Shown in pieces: positions 25,868 to 34,530 of a stretch of DNA of 35,499 nucleotides; the stretch's first letter is position 1, and every line of letters starts with the position of its first letter. Position numbers and translations under genes: made by a program. The stretch comes from Thiocystis minor (lineage in GTDB: Bacteria; Pseudomonadota; Gammaproteobacteria; Chromatiales; Chromatiaceae), in NCBI RefSeq assembly GCF_016653465.1, contig NZ_NHSQ01000150.1, positions 1-35,499 of the forward strand. The letters are read 5' to 3'. The notes below the pieces were generated by a model, which saw only the letters and a list, made by a program, of their open reading frames with translations, searched no databases and was not told the DNA's origin.

Positions 25868-27208
25868 TCAGAGAATGTAACCGCGTTCGTCGTGCTGCGA
25901 GAGGTCGAGTCCCTCGGTTTCCTGCTCCTCGTTCACCCGCAGACCGATCGTCAGATCGACCAGTTTGAGGATGATATAGCTCAAAACCGCCGTGTAGACC
26001 AGGGTCACCAACACGCCCTTGGTCTGGATCCAGAGCTGGCCGGCGATGGTCACGCCATCGGCCAGACCGGCGCCGCCCAAACTCGCGGCGGCGAAGATGC
26101 CGGTCAGCAGCGCGCCGACGATGCCGCCGACGGCATGAACGCCGAAGACATCGAGCGAGTCGTCGTAGCCCAGCGCCCGCTTGAGCTTGGTCGAGGCCAG
26201 GAAGCAGATGACGCCGGAAGCCGCGCCGATCGCCAGCGCGCCGAGCGGACCGGCAGTCCCGGATGCGGGTGTGATGGCGACCAGACCGGCAACGGCGCCG
26301 GTGGCGATACCGAGCACGCTGGCCTTGCCGTGGTTGACCCACTCCGAGAACATCCAGGCCAATGCCGCGGTGGCGGTGGCGATCTGGGTGACCAGCATCG
26401 CCATGCCAGCGCTCTCGTTGGCCGCGACCGCGCTGCCGGCGTTGAAGCCGAACCAGCCGACCCACAGCATCGAGGCGCCGATCACGGTATAGCCGAGGTT
26501 ATGCGGCGGCATGGCGGTGGTCGGATAGCCCTTGCGCTTACCCAGCACGAGCGCCGCGATCAGGCCGGCGACACCGGCGTTGATATGCACCACGGTCCCG
26601 CCGGCGAAGTCGAGCACGCCCCAGTCCCACATCATGGCGCCGTCGCCGCTCCACACCATGTGCGCGATCGGCAGGTAGACGATGGTGAACCAGATCCCCA
26701 TGAACCACAGCAGGGCGGAGAACTTCATGCGCTCGGCAAAGGCACCGACGATCAGGGCCGGGGTGATGATCGCGAAGGTCATCTGGAAGGTGGCGAAGAC
26801 CGTCTCGGGGATGGCGAGGGTCAGGCTCTCGCGGGTCACGCCGCCCAACAGAACCTTATCGAATCCGCCAATGAAGGAATTGAGATTCAGGACACCTTTT
26901 TCCATCCCGGTGGTCGAGAAGGCCAGGCTATAGCCGTAGATCACCCAGAGCACGGTCATCAGCGCGGTGATCGCGAAACACTGCATCAGCACCGAAAGCA
27001 CGTTCTTGGAACGCACCAAGCCACCGTAGAAGAGGGCCAGGCCGGGGATGGTCATGAACAGCACCAGCGCGGTAGCGGTCAGCATCCAGGCGGTATCGCC
27101 ACTGTTCAGGACGGGAACCTCCTCCTGCGCCAGCGCGAGCATTGGGGCCAGGGTTAGCAGGCCGGCCAGGGCCGGTGTAACAAGCCGTTTGGGATCCAGT
27201 TTGGACAT
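25868..27208 (-). CDS. amtB: Ammonium transporter AmtB
   Basis: AmtB conducts ammonia across the inner membrane and is gated by PII (GlnK). The 446 residues include a signal peptide-like start (LAGLLTLAPMLALA) and eleven hydrophobic helices. Family marks are LFYGGLVRSKN, FAIITPALIVGAFAERMKF, the twin pore histidines His208 (GGTVVHINAG) and His358 (VFGVHAVGG), and MLWVGWFGFNAGS. The C-terminal tail LRVNEEQETEGLDLSQHDERGY resembles the GlnK-interacting tail. The start at 27208 follows AAGGAGA by about eight bases. It is downstream of glnK by 23 bp, so the two are co-transcribed. Confidence 0.96.
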   Translation of the reverse strand: MSKLDPKRLVTPALAGLLTLAPMLALAQEEVPVLNSGDTAWMLTATALVLFMTIPGLALFYGGLVRSKNVLSVLMQCFAITALMTVLWVIYGYSLAFSTTGMEKGVLNLNSFIGGFDKVLLGGVTRESLTLAIPETVFATFQMTFAIITPALIVGAFAERMKFSALLWFMGIWFTIVYLPIAHMVWSGDGAMMWDWGVLDFAGGTVVHINAGVAGLIAALVLGKRKGYPTTAMPPHNLGYTVIGASMLWVGWFGFNAGSAVAANESAGMAMLVTQIATATAALAWMFSEWVNHGKASVLGIATGAVAGLVAITPASGTAGPLGALAIGAASGVICFLASTKLKRALGYDDSLDVFGVHAVGGIVGALLTGIFAAASLGGAGLADGVTIAGQLWIQTKGVLVTLVYTAVLSYIILKLVDLTIGLRVNEEQETEGLDLSQHDERGYIL

Positions 27209-27231
27209 CGATAGGGTCTCCTTAGCGGCGG

Positions 27232-27576
<345 letters not shown>

Positions 27577-27595
27577 TTAGCTCCTGTTGAAGACT

Positions 27596-27611
27596 GGGGC
27601 GATCACGCCCC
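27596..27611 (-). promoter_or_regulatory. Stem-loop between the torF-like gene and glnK
   Basis: GGGGCG (27596-27601) and CGCCCC (27606-27611) form a 6-bp GC stem with an ATCA loop, 26 bases upstream of the glnK start. It has no U-run on the minus strand. It could balance expression between the first gene and glnK-amtB. Confidence 0.45.
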
Positions 27612-27646
27612 AAGCCGTGGGGTTGACGTCGCGAAAGTTGCCGAGA

Positions 27647-28381
27647 TCAGAATTCCTTATTCCAGCCGATCCATAGCTTCGGATCCTCGTCGTAGGTGTC
27701 GCGGCCGATCTGATCGTAGTTGAAGCTGAAGGTGCCGAAATCGCCGGCTTCGCGGCTGATGGAGGCGCCCCAATGGCCATAATCGTTGCCGCCTTCGTTG
27801 TAGCGGAAGTCGTAGTATCCGCCGTGGAGATTCAGGCCCAGGTTATAGGGCAGCACGAAGTCCAGCGCGGCGTGATAGTAAAGGTCGCCTTGGATGTAAA
27901 GCGCCTCGGAGTCAGCGACGCCAGGCGCATCGTCGGCCTGCCCGTAAACGGTGTAGGCAATGCCCGTGGTAAGCCATTTGTAGGTCGTGCTGGCGCCGAT
28001 CTCGGCAAAGTCGAGGTCGCGGCCATCCGGATACGCGATGTAGATCGCGTTGATGTCGTAACTGAAATCATCATTGATCGACTGACCGAAACCGGCGGCG
28101 ACGTCGAGTTCATAATTGGTGTCGTTCCCCTCGCTGTCGAGGAAATCAACATTCGACAGCCAGGCTCCGGCGTGGAAACCACTCACGTGGGCATAATCGA
28201 GTCCGCCCTGAACCGCTGGCTGATTATCGGTCTGGGTCTGTCCGCGCCACATGTAGTTGCTGACGACGCCAATGTTGGCGCTGATCGAGTGGGGATCCTC
28301 GGCCATGGCGGCCTGAAAAGCGCCCGCGCTCATGGTCAATGCGCCAACTGCCAGTGCGGCGCTGATGTGTTGTGGTTTCAT
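27647..28381 (-). CDS. TorF-family putative outer-membrane porin
   Basis: The product (244 residues, start at 28381) has a signal peptide with an AMA cleavage site, then a run of alternating aromatic/hydrophobic beta strands starting SANIGVVSNYMWRGQTQTDNQPAVQGG and ending in a terminal Phe (IGWNKEF), the usual outer-membrane barrel signal. It belongs to the TorF/gcw_chp family; the same family is often found upstream of glnK-amtB in gammaproteobacteria, so an outer-membrane route for ammonium or amines is a reasonable inference. AGAGG precedes the chosen ATG; an ATG six codons earlier lacks a ribosome site. It is the first gene behind the sigma-54 promoter. Confidence 0.88.
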   Translation of the reverse strand: MKPQHISAALAVGALTMSAGAFQAAMAEDPHSISANIGVVSNYMWRGQTQTDNQPAVQGGLDYAHVSGFHAGAWLSNVDFLDSEGNDTNYELDVAAGFGQSINDDFSYDINAIYIAYPDGRDLDFAEIGASTTYKWLTTGIAYTVYGQADDAPGVADSEALYIQGDLYYHAALDFVLPYNLGLNLHGGYYDFRYNEGGNDYGHWGASISREAGDFGTFSFNYDQIGRDTYDEDPKLWIGWNKEF

Positions 28382-28480
28382 TGGGTTGTACCTCTTCATT
28401 GCCCAGGCATCTATATAAAGCGCGGCGAACTGGCGCCTGGCATAAGGCCGGAAAGCCGCGACGACTTACGTTTGACTTAT

Positions 28481-28495
28481 GCATGGTACATGCCA
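28481..28495 (-). promoter_or_regulatory. Sigma-54 promoter of the torF-glnK-amtB operon
   Basis: Read on the minus strand, TGGCATG-N4-ATGC matches the sigma-54 consensus TGGCACG-N4-TTGC, with the invariant GG and GC exactly ten bases apart. The transcript would start near 28470, leaving a leader of about 90 bases before the first gene. The position ahead of a nitrogen operon supports the call. Confidence 0.72.
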
Positions 28496-28533
28496 TTCTA
28501 TGATTGGGGCAAAAACAAGACGTTTTTGTTATT

Positions 28534-28563
28534 TGCACCAAATTTACAACAGATACTGCACCA
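28534..28563 (-). promoter_or_regulatory. Two NtrC-like half-sites upstream of the sigma-54 promoter
   Basis: TGCACCA occurs at 28534-28540 and again at 28557-28563, 23 bp apart and in the same orientation. It is identical to the left half of the NtrC consensus (TGCACCA-N3-TGGTGCA). The copies lie about 65 and 90 bp upstream of the presumed start, where an enhancer protein would be expected. The second half of each dyad is degenerate, so binding strength is unclear. Confidence 0.5.
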
Positions 28564-28751
28564 ACTTAAAACAGCACTTTTGGACATGACTCCGGCTTGC
28601 ACCGCAAGAGTGCGGCTTTCGGCGCAGACGCGAGAACGCACCATCCCTATAATGTTCGCTAGCATTCTCCCCCGGCCGCTTTCCCCCAACGAACGGGCCG
28701 CGGTTGATTTGTCACGGGTCGCAACCGACCCCCGCGCAGAGGTAACTCCCA

Positions 28752-29018
28752 ATGTTGGATCCAAAACAATTCGACGACCTGTTCCAGCGTCTGTCCTCGG
28801 CCATGCCGAAGGGTATCCAGGTGTTGCAGGAAGACATCAATCGCAACCTCCGGGCTTCACTAGAATCGGGGCTGGCCCGGCTGGATCTGGTGACGCGCGA
28901 GGAGTTTGACGTGCAGTCGGCGGTGCTGGCGCGGACACGCGAAAAACTCATCGCGCTGGAGACGCAGGTGACGGCGCTGGAGCAGGCGCTCGCGGTCAGC
29001 CGACCGCAAGCGGACTGA
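28752..29018 (+). CDS. ubiK: UbiK, ubiquinone biosynthesis accessory factor
   Basis: The 88-residue product is of the UbiK (YqiC, BMFP) family, a trimeric coiled-coil protein that assists ubiquinone synthesis with UbiJ. It shows DPKQFDDLFQRLSSAMPKG at the N-terminus, an amphipathic membrane-binding helix, and a C-terminal coiled coil with VTREEFDVQSAVLARTREKLIALETQ, all diagnostic. GAGG lies nine bases upstream of the ATG. comM follows within 20 bases; ubiK-comM pairing after glnK-amtB is common in proteobacteria. Confidence 0.94.
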   Translation: MLDPKQFDDLFQRLSSAMPKGIQVLQEDINRNLRASLESGLARLDLVTREEFDVQSAVLARTREKLIALETQVTALEQALAVSRPQAD

Positions 29019-29034
29019 GCGCGCGGCCAGGGAC

Positions 29035-30561
29035 TTGGCGCTCTGCATCCTATACAGCCGCGCCCGCGTCGGCATCCATGCCCCGGCGGTGACGGTCGAG
29101 GTCCATCTGTCCGGCGGGCTGCCGTCGCTCTCGATGGTCGGCCTGCCGGAGCTGGCGGTGAAAGAAAGCAAGGATCGGGTGCGCGGCGCCCTGCTCAACG
29201 GGCGTTTCCGCTTTCCCGACGGGCACGTCACCATCAATCTGGCGCCCGCGGATCTGCCCAAGGAAGGCGGTCGGTTCGATCTGCCGATCGCGCTCGGCAT
29301 CCTGGGCGCCTCGGGTCAGGTTGCCACCAATGCGCTCGATCACTATGAGTTCATCGGCGAACTGGCCCTGTCCGGCGCGCTACGGCCGGTCAATGGGGTG
29401 CTGCCAGCGGCGGTCGCCGCGCGCGACGCGGGCCGCGAACTCATCCTGCCACGCGAGAATGCCGCCGAGGCGGCGCTGGTCAGCGGTCTGTCGCTGCGTC
29501 CGGCGGGTCATTTGATGGAGGTCTGCGAACATCTGAACGGCACCCGCCCGCTCTCCGCCTTCGTGTCGGGCGAGGATTCCGGCCATGACGACGATCCCGC
29601 CTATCCCGAACTGGCCGAGGTGCGCGGCCAGGAGCATGCCAAGCGGGCGCTGGAGATTGCCGCCGCCGGGGGGCATAGCCTGCTGTTGATCGGCCCGCCC
29701 GGCACGGGCAAGTCGATGCTGGCCAACCGGCTGCCGGGTCTGCTCCCGCCCATGACCGAGTCGGAGGCGCTGGAGACGGCGGCGATCCGCTCGGTCAGCG
29801 ACCGGGATCGGTTTGACCCGAGCCGCTGGCGCGAGCGGCCCTTCCGGTCGCCGCACCATACCGCGTCTGGGGTCGCGCTGGTCGGCGGCGGTAGCAATCC
29901 CCGGCCGGGCGAGATTTCGTTGGCCCATCAGGGCGTGCTCTTTCTCGACGAACTGCCGGAATACGACCGCAAGGTGTTGGAGGTGCTGCGCGAACCGCTG
30001 GAGTCGGGCCATATCGATATCTCCAGGGCGGCACGACAGGCGCGCTTTCCGGCGCGCTTCCAGTTGCTGGCGGCCATGAATCCCTGTCCCTGCGGCTATC
30101 TGGGCGACAGCAGCGGGCGCTGCCGCTGTACCATCGAGCAGATCGGGCGCTATCGCGGACGCATCTCCGGCCCCCTGCTCGACCGCATCGACATGCACGT
30201 CGAGGTACCCCGGCTCGATGTCTCGCGGCTCGGCGGACCGCGCCCCGCCGACGCTGAAACCACGGCGCAGGTGCGCGCGCGGGTCGCCGCCGCCCGCGCC
30301 ATCCAGCAGACCCGCTCCGGGAAGCCGAACAACGCGCTGACACCAAGCGAGATCGATCGCGACTGCGCGCTCGACGAGGCCGGGCGGCGTCTGATGGAAC
30401 AGGCGCTGACCCGCCTCGCGCTCTCGGCGCGGGCCTACCATCGGATCCTGAAGGTCGCCCGGACCATCGCCGATCTTCAGCAGGCGAACGCCATCGATTC
30501 CACGCACCTGAGCGAAGCCATCGGCTATCGTCGTCTCGACCGGGGACAGCCGCACGCCTGA
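29035..30561 (+). CDS. comM: ComM/YifB-type AAA+ ATPase (Mg-chelatase-like)
   Basis: ComM is a hexameric helicase that promotes branch migration during natural transformation; many bacteria carry it. The 508-residue protein starts with the Lon-like substrate fold (YSRARVGIHAPAVTVEVHLSGGLPS), then has Walker A GPPGTGKS at 220-227, Walker B VLFLDELPEY (301-310), the finger-like Cys motif NPCPCGY with RCRC, and the sensor region SGPLLDRIDMHVEVP. The C-terminal AAA lid ends with LQQANAIDSTHLSEAIGYRRLD. The start is TTG, with AGGG close upstream. Full length and intact. Confidence 0.94.
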   Translation: MALCILYSRARVGIHAPAVTVEVHLSGGLPSLSMVGLPELAVKESKDRVRGALLNGRFRFPDGHVTINLAPADLPKEGGRFDLPIALGILGASGQVATNALDHYEFIGELALSGALRPVNGVLPAAVAARDAGRELILPRENAAEAALVSGLSLRPAGHLMEVCEHLNGTRPLSAFVSGEDSGHDDDPAYPELAEVRGQEHAKRALEIAAAGGHSLLLIGPPGTGKSMLANRLPGLLPPMTESEALETAAIRSVSDRDRFDPSRWRERPFRSPHHTASGVALVGGGSNPRPGEISLAHQGVLFLDELPEYDRKVLEVLREPLESGHIDISRAARQARFPARFQLLAAMNPCPCGYLGDSSGRCRCTIEQIGRYRGRISGPLLDRIDMHVEVPRLDVSRLGGPRPADAETTAQVRARVAAARAIQQTRSGKPNNALTPSEIDRDCALDEAGRRLMEQALTRLALSARAYHRILKVARTIADLQQANAIDSTHLSEAIGYRRLDRGQPHA

Positions 30562-30839
30562 GCGCGGTGACGCCAACCGACAGGCCATCCGCGAGATGGC
30601 GCCACCGGGCCCGCCCTCCACATTCTCTTTTTAGCGACACTTTAGGCAAACCGCGCAACAATTTGATGAGGGAAATCCCTTCCATCTGCTAGAATGGCGG
30701 TCACAAAATCCTATTTTGGTGGCATGCATGCAACAATTTATGCCGCGTCGACGCTTGGATTGAGCTTCACCGCACCCCGTTTTCCGTCATCCGCGCAGGG
30801 CATCGCGTTGACCTCTTCACTCTCCTTGCCGCGACGATC
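30562..30839. other. Intergenic region between comM and yheS
   Basis: No gene seen in this 278-bp stretch. AGGGA-AA-TCCCT (30669-30680) is a small dyad, and a TAGAAT at 30691-30696 could be a -10 box, though no well-spaced -35 is evident. This is a plausible location for the yheS promoter. Confidence 0.3.
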
Positions 30840-32759
30840 ATGCTTCAACTGAAAGACCTGAGTTTCCGCCGTGGCCCCAACCTCCTGCTGGAGGAGTCGT
30901 CGCTCGCCATCTATCCCGGCCAGAAGGTGGGTCTGGTGGGCGCTAATGGCTGCGGAAAATCGAGCCTCTTCGCCTTACTGCTGGGCGATCTGCACGCGGA
31001 CGCGGGCGAGTTTTCGATCCCGACCGGCTGGGAGGTCGCGCATGTCGCCCAGCACACCCCGGACACCGATCGCGCGGCCATCGAGTTCGTGCTGGATGGC
31101 GACCGCGAACTGCGCCAGATCGAGAGCGAGCTAACCGCCGCCGATGCTGCCGGCGACGGACTGCGTCACGGCGAACTGCTGGGCCGGCTGGAATCCATCG
31201 GCGGCTACGACGCCGAAAGCCGCGCCGCGCGTCTGCTGCATGGCCTGGGCTTCGCGCCCGGCGACGAACGCCGCCCGGTCAACAGCTACTCGGGCGGCTG
31301 GCGGATGCGTCTGGCGCTGGCGCGCACGCTCATGTGCCGCTCGGATCTGCTGCTGCTCGACGAGCCGACCAACCATCTCGATCTGGACGCCGTGATCTGG
31401 CTCGAAGGCTGGCTCAAGAGCTATCCGGGCACCTTGCTGCTGATCTCGCATGACCGCGACTTTCTGGACGCGGTCGGCAGCCACATCCTGCACCTGGAAC
31501 ATCGGCGACTGACGCTCTACGCGGGTAATTATTCCGCCTTCGAGCGCCAGCGCGCCGAGCGGCTCGCCCAGCAACAGTCGGCCTATGTCCGTCAGCAACG
31601 CGAAATCGCCCACATGCACAGCTTCGTGGAGCGCTTCCGCGCCAAGGCGACCAAGGCGCGTCAGGCGCAGAGTCGGGTGAAGGCGCTGGAGCGCATGGAG
31701 CTGATTGCGCCGGCGCATATCGACTCGCCCTTCCGCTTCGGTTTCGAGCCGGCCGGAAATCTGCCCCGTCCACTGCTGCGGATGGACAAGGCGACGGCCG
31801 GCTATGGCGCGAAGCCGATCCTCCAGAGCGTCGGCTTCAGTCTGGAGCCGGGCGACCGCATCGGTCTGCTGGGACGCAACGGGGCGGGCAAATCCACCCT
31901 CATCAAGGTGCTGGCCGGCGAGCTGCCGCTATTGTCGGGTCAGTGCGAGCGCGCGCAGGATCTGCGCGTGGGCTATTTCGCCCAGCATCAACTGGATCAA
32001 CTCGACCGCCACGGCACCCCGCTCGGCCATCTACGCCGACTCGATCCGAACGCCACCGAACAGACCCTGCGCAACTATCTGGGCGGTTTCGGTTTCGCCG
32101 GCGACCGCGCGCTCGATCCGATCGCGCCGCTCTCGGGCGGCGAGAAGGCGCGACTGGTGCTGGCCATGATCATCCGTCAGAAGCCCAATCTGCTGCTGCT
32201 CGACGAACCGACCAATCATCTGGATCTGGAGATGCGCCACGCGCTCAGCGAGGCGTTGCAGGGCTTCGAGGGGGCGCTGGTGTTGGTCTCGCACGATCGT
32301 CATCTGCTGCGCGTGACCAGCGATACCCTGATGCTGGTGGACGGCGGCGGGGTGCGCCTGTTCGACGGCGATCTGGACGATTACCCGGCTTGGCTGGCGG
32401 GACGCGATCCAGCCGCGCGGCCGGCGGACGCGACGGACAACGCTCGCGACGGCGGCGACCGCAAGCAGCAGCGTCGGCAGTCGGCGGAGGCGCGCAAGGC
32501 ATTACAGCCGCTGCGCGACCGCGAAAAGCAGTTGGAACAGCGGCTCGCGACGCTCAACGCACGCCGCGCGGCCCTGGATCAGGCGCTGGCGGCATCCGAT
32601 CTCTACGCGCCCGAGAGCAAGGCGCGACTGCTGGCACTGCTGGCCGAGCAGCGTCAGGTGAGCGCGGATCTGGAAGCGACCGAGGACGCCTGGCTTGAGG
32701 TCAGCGAGTCCATCGAACAATTTCATGCCCGCGACGATGACTCGAATGCGCGCGCGTGA
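30840..32759 (+). CDS. yheS: ABC-F type ATPase (YheS-like ribosome factor)
   Basis: ABC-F proteins are soluble twin-ATPase factors that act on the ribosome rather than in transport. The 639-residue protein has two complete ATPase domains: Walker A GANGCGKSS (34-42), signature YSGGWRMRLALA (150-161) and LLLLDEPTNHLD for the first, and GRNGAGKST (345-353), LSGGEKARLVLA (431-442) and LLLLDEPTNHLD for the second. The linker (about 230-290) is a long charged helix pair, and the C-terminal coiled coil (about 545-635) is present, as in YheS. No membrane helices. The next gene starts within 20 bases of its end. Confidence 0.93.
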   Translation: MLQLKDLSFRRGPNLLLEESSLAIYPGQKVGLVGANGCGKSSLFALLLGDLHADAGEFSIPTGWEVAHVAQHTPDTDRAAIEFVLDGDRELRQIESELTAADAAGDGLRHGELLGRLESIGGYDAESRAARLLHGLGFAPGDERRPVNSYSGGWRMRLALARTLMCRSDLLLLDEPTNHLDLDAVIWLEGWLKSYPGTLLLISHDRDFLDAVGSHILHLEHRRLTLYAGNYSAFERQRAERLAQQQSAYVRQQREIAHMHSFVERFRAKATKARQAQSRVKALERMELIAPAHIDSPFRFGFEPAGNLPRPLLRMDKATAGYGAKPILQSVGFSLEPGDRIGLLGRNGAGKSTLIKVLAGELPLLSGQCERAQDLRVGYFAQHQLDQLDRHGTPLGHLRRLDPNATEQTLRNYLGGFGFAGDRALDPIAPLSGGEKARLVLAMIIRQKPNLLLLDEPTNHLDLEMRHALSEALQGFEGALVLVSHDRHLLRVTSDTLMLVDGGGVRLFDGDLDDYPAWLAGRDPAARPADATDNARDGGDRKQQRRQSAEARKALQPLRDREKQLEQRLATLNARRAALDQALAASDLYAPESKARLLALLAEQRQVSADLEATEDAWLEVSESIEQFHARDDDSNARA

Positions 32760-32775
32760 GAAAGCGGTTCTATTG

Positions 32776-33315
32776 ATGCCGGCGCTTGCGCGCTCGCGTC
32801 ATCGGATCTGGGTGCTCATCCGTCACTGGTGGCGACTCGCGCGTCGGTCAGTCAGACGCTTATCGATCCTGGGGCTGGCGCTGGTTATCCTCTACGGACT
32901 CTGGCCCTATGCAACACTCTGGCGCCTGAATCGCGCACTCGCCCAGGGTGATGAGACGACACTGGAGCAGCTGGTGGACCTGGATGCGATTCGCGAAGAA
33001 CTGGCGCGCCGACTCAACAAGGAGCGCGTCAGCGCCATCGATGGCTTGTCTGACAACTTTATCGAGTGGTTGGAATTGGGGATCCGACATCATGGCATCC
33101 ATGCGCTGGAACACAGTGTCACGCTCGATTGGGTGCGGGAGCAGCTGACCTCAAGAAGGCTCCCGAAGGACGGCTCGCCACCCATCCCCGCTGTCGGCTT
33201 TTTCGAGAACCCGAGGTATTTTCGGGTGCGAATCGGTCAGCGCAACGCGCAGCCGGTGATCCTGCGGCTGCACCTTGACCGGCAAGGCTGGCGTGTCTCG
33301 ACCCTCTACTATTAA
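32776..33315 (+). CDS. DUF2939-like membrane-anchored protein
   Basis: The 179-residue product (ATG at 32776) has an Arg-rich N-terminus, one membrane span (about 33-50, LSILGLALVILYGLWPY) and a soluble domain of about 125 residues. The segment beginning TLWRLNRALAQGDETTLEQLVDLDAIREELARRL resembles DUF2939, whose function is unknown. Earlier in-frame ATGs overlap the end of yheS; I chose the one outside it, although its ribosome site is weak. It probably shares the yheS transcript. After it, GC content drops sharply. Confidence 0.75.
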   Translation: MPALARSRHRIWVLIRHWWRLARRSVRRLSILGLALVILYGLWPYATLWRLNRALAQGDETTLEQLVDLDAIREELARRLNKERVSAIDGLSDNFIEWLELGIRHHGIHALEHSVTLDWVREQLTSRRLPKDGSPPIPAVGFFENPRYFRVRIGQRNAQPVILRLHLDRQGWRVSTLYY

Positions 33316-33353
33316 GGTGATTTTCTGAAAACAATCTACCCAACAGGAAGGTG

Positions 33354-33398
33354 ATGAATGGACAGGATTAACAGAATTGCTCAGGATGGACAGGATTT
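33354..33398. repeat. Patch of ACAGGAT-type direct repeats
   Basis: GGACAGGATT occurs at the start and the end of this patch with related AACAGAATT and CTCAGGAT units in between. Patches of this GGACAGGATTAACAGGAT kind occur in the intergenic DNA of many bacteria (recollection, not a search). It precedes a MITE-like element. Confidence 0.55.
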
Positions 33399-33413
33399 TG
33401 TAAAAAGCTGTTT

Positions 33414-33650
33414 TTAATTCTACTTTGTTAACTTTGACTGTCGCATAAATTAATGAATTTTAAGTTATTTTTTATTAGGCGCAATAAATCTTCATTTACT
33501 ATGCCCCTATTGAAGATAGATGTTGGCGGTTTATGGGTGATTATAGGCGCTCAACGCGCCACTAGAACCCTATTGTTTATGTGTATTTTTGTTTATTATC
33601 ATAAAATTTAAACACTTAAAGATTTTTTGAAGGTAACAAAGTAGAATTAA
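33414..33650. mobile_element. MITE-like element with 17-bp terminal inverted repeats
   Basis: TTAATTCTACTTTGTTA (33414-33430) is the perfect reverse complement of TAACAAAGTAGAATTAA (33634-33650). The 237-bp stretch between and including the ends is AT-rich, codes for nothing, and contrasts sharply with the GC-rich flanks. The terminal TTAA at each end may be a 4-bp target duplication, leaving a 229-bp element with 13-bp ends. This is the structure expected of a miniature non-autonomous transposon. No matching transposase is visible in the window. Confidence 0.75.
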
Positions 33651-33665
33651 TCGTAACGTAGAAAT

Positions 33666-33713
33666 CCACGCCCTTTGGGCGTGGTCAGAGTTCAACGGCT
33701 TTGCCGGTTGAAC
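33666..33713 (+). mobile_element. Twin hairpins at the left end of the IS200/IS605-like element
   Basis: CCACGCCC-TTT-GGGCGTGG (33666-33684) forms a perfect 8-bp stem, followed by GTTCAAC.../...GTTGAAC (33690-33713) with a one-base bulge. Subterminal hairpins are how IS200/IS605 transposases recognise the single-stranded ends. They lie about 60-100 bp upstream of tnpA and only 16 bp after the MITE-like element. Confidence 0.6.
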
Positions 33714-33769
33714 GACTCATTTGCTACTCCTGTGGCGTTGTCCCCACAACGTTCGATCAGGAGAAACCA

Positions 33770-34203
33770 ATGAGTCGATTCAGGAAATTATCACATGCCA
33801 TTTGGCACTGTCAGTACCATATTGTCTGGGTGCCGAAGTATCGTTTCCGCATTCTGACTGGTCGTGTCGGCGAAGAAGTCGCCCGTTGCATCAGAGCGTT
33901 TGCCGAGCAACAGAAAGCGGAAGTCATCGAGTTGAACTTCAAGCCGACCATGTGCACCTGTTAGTCATGGTCCCGCCCAAAGTGGCTATTTCGGCGTTTG
34001 TTGGGACCGTCAAAGGTCGCACGGCGATTCGGGTCTTCAACCAATTCCGTGAACTCAAGCGTAAGCCCTATTGGGGAAATCATTTCTGGGCACGCGGCTA
34101 CTGTGTCGATACCCTGGGCCTGGACGCGGAGAAGATTCGCGCCTATGTGCTGTATCAAGAACGCCGCGAGAAACGGGCTGAACAGCTCGGCCTAGACCTC
34201 TAA
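33770..34203 (+). pseudogene. tnpA: IS200/IS605-family transposase tnpA, frameshifted
   Basis: A Y1 (HUH) single-strand transposase of IS200/IS605. The first frame (33770-33964) gives a good family N-terminus (AIWHCQYHIVWVPKYRFRIL) but stops after 64 codons, while the next frame from about 33940 continues with QADHVHLLVMVPP, holding the HUH motif (His-Val-His), and ends with the catalytic-Tyr helix YVLYQERREKRAEQL. Loss of one base near 33938-33940 explains the break and separates the N-terminus from the HUH motif, so the gene should be inactive. The start has an AGGAG site. No tnpB is seen. ACCATATATGGT (34203-34214) follows directly. Confidence 0.85.
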
Positions 34204-34530
34204 CCATATATGGTCCGCCCCGCGATGCAAGAGGGAAATCGCTGTTTTTGACAGAAGGAGACGTTGCAGCCATCTATCCGGCATCGGTGAGGTGTCGTCG
34301 CCGACCCTCGTGCCCTGATGGAATTCGCGCGCCTTCCCGTCCTCATCATCCTGACAGTCTCGGCTCAGCCGGCTGATGGGTAAACCAGGTTTTCAGGAAG
34401 GCAGGCCGTGCCTTTCATGCCATCACCGTGATGTTCACTCTTCGCAACTCGTGGTGTTCGGTACTCGTTACTCGGTGGCGACGACCGGAAGGTCGCGGCT
34501 CAACCCGCCTGAGGGCGCGTCTCGCCGGTC
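34204..34530. other. Non-coding DNA between two insertion sequences
   Basis: No gene is seen. It must contain the right end of the IS200-like element and the downstream non-coding end of the IS110-family element (minus strand). Visible hairpins include CAGCCGGCTG (about 34365), CATCAC-C-GTGATG (about 34420) and CGACC-GGAA-GGTCG (about 34480). In IS1111-group elements this region downstream of the transposase encodes the guide (bridge/seek) RNA, so it is a candidate for one. Confidence 0.5.

Noticed and set aside
33930-33964. Programmed frameshift in tnpA
   Set aside because: No slippery sequence is visible at the junction, and IS200/IS605 TnpA is normally made from one frame; a single-base deletion is simpler.
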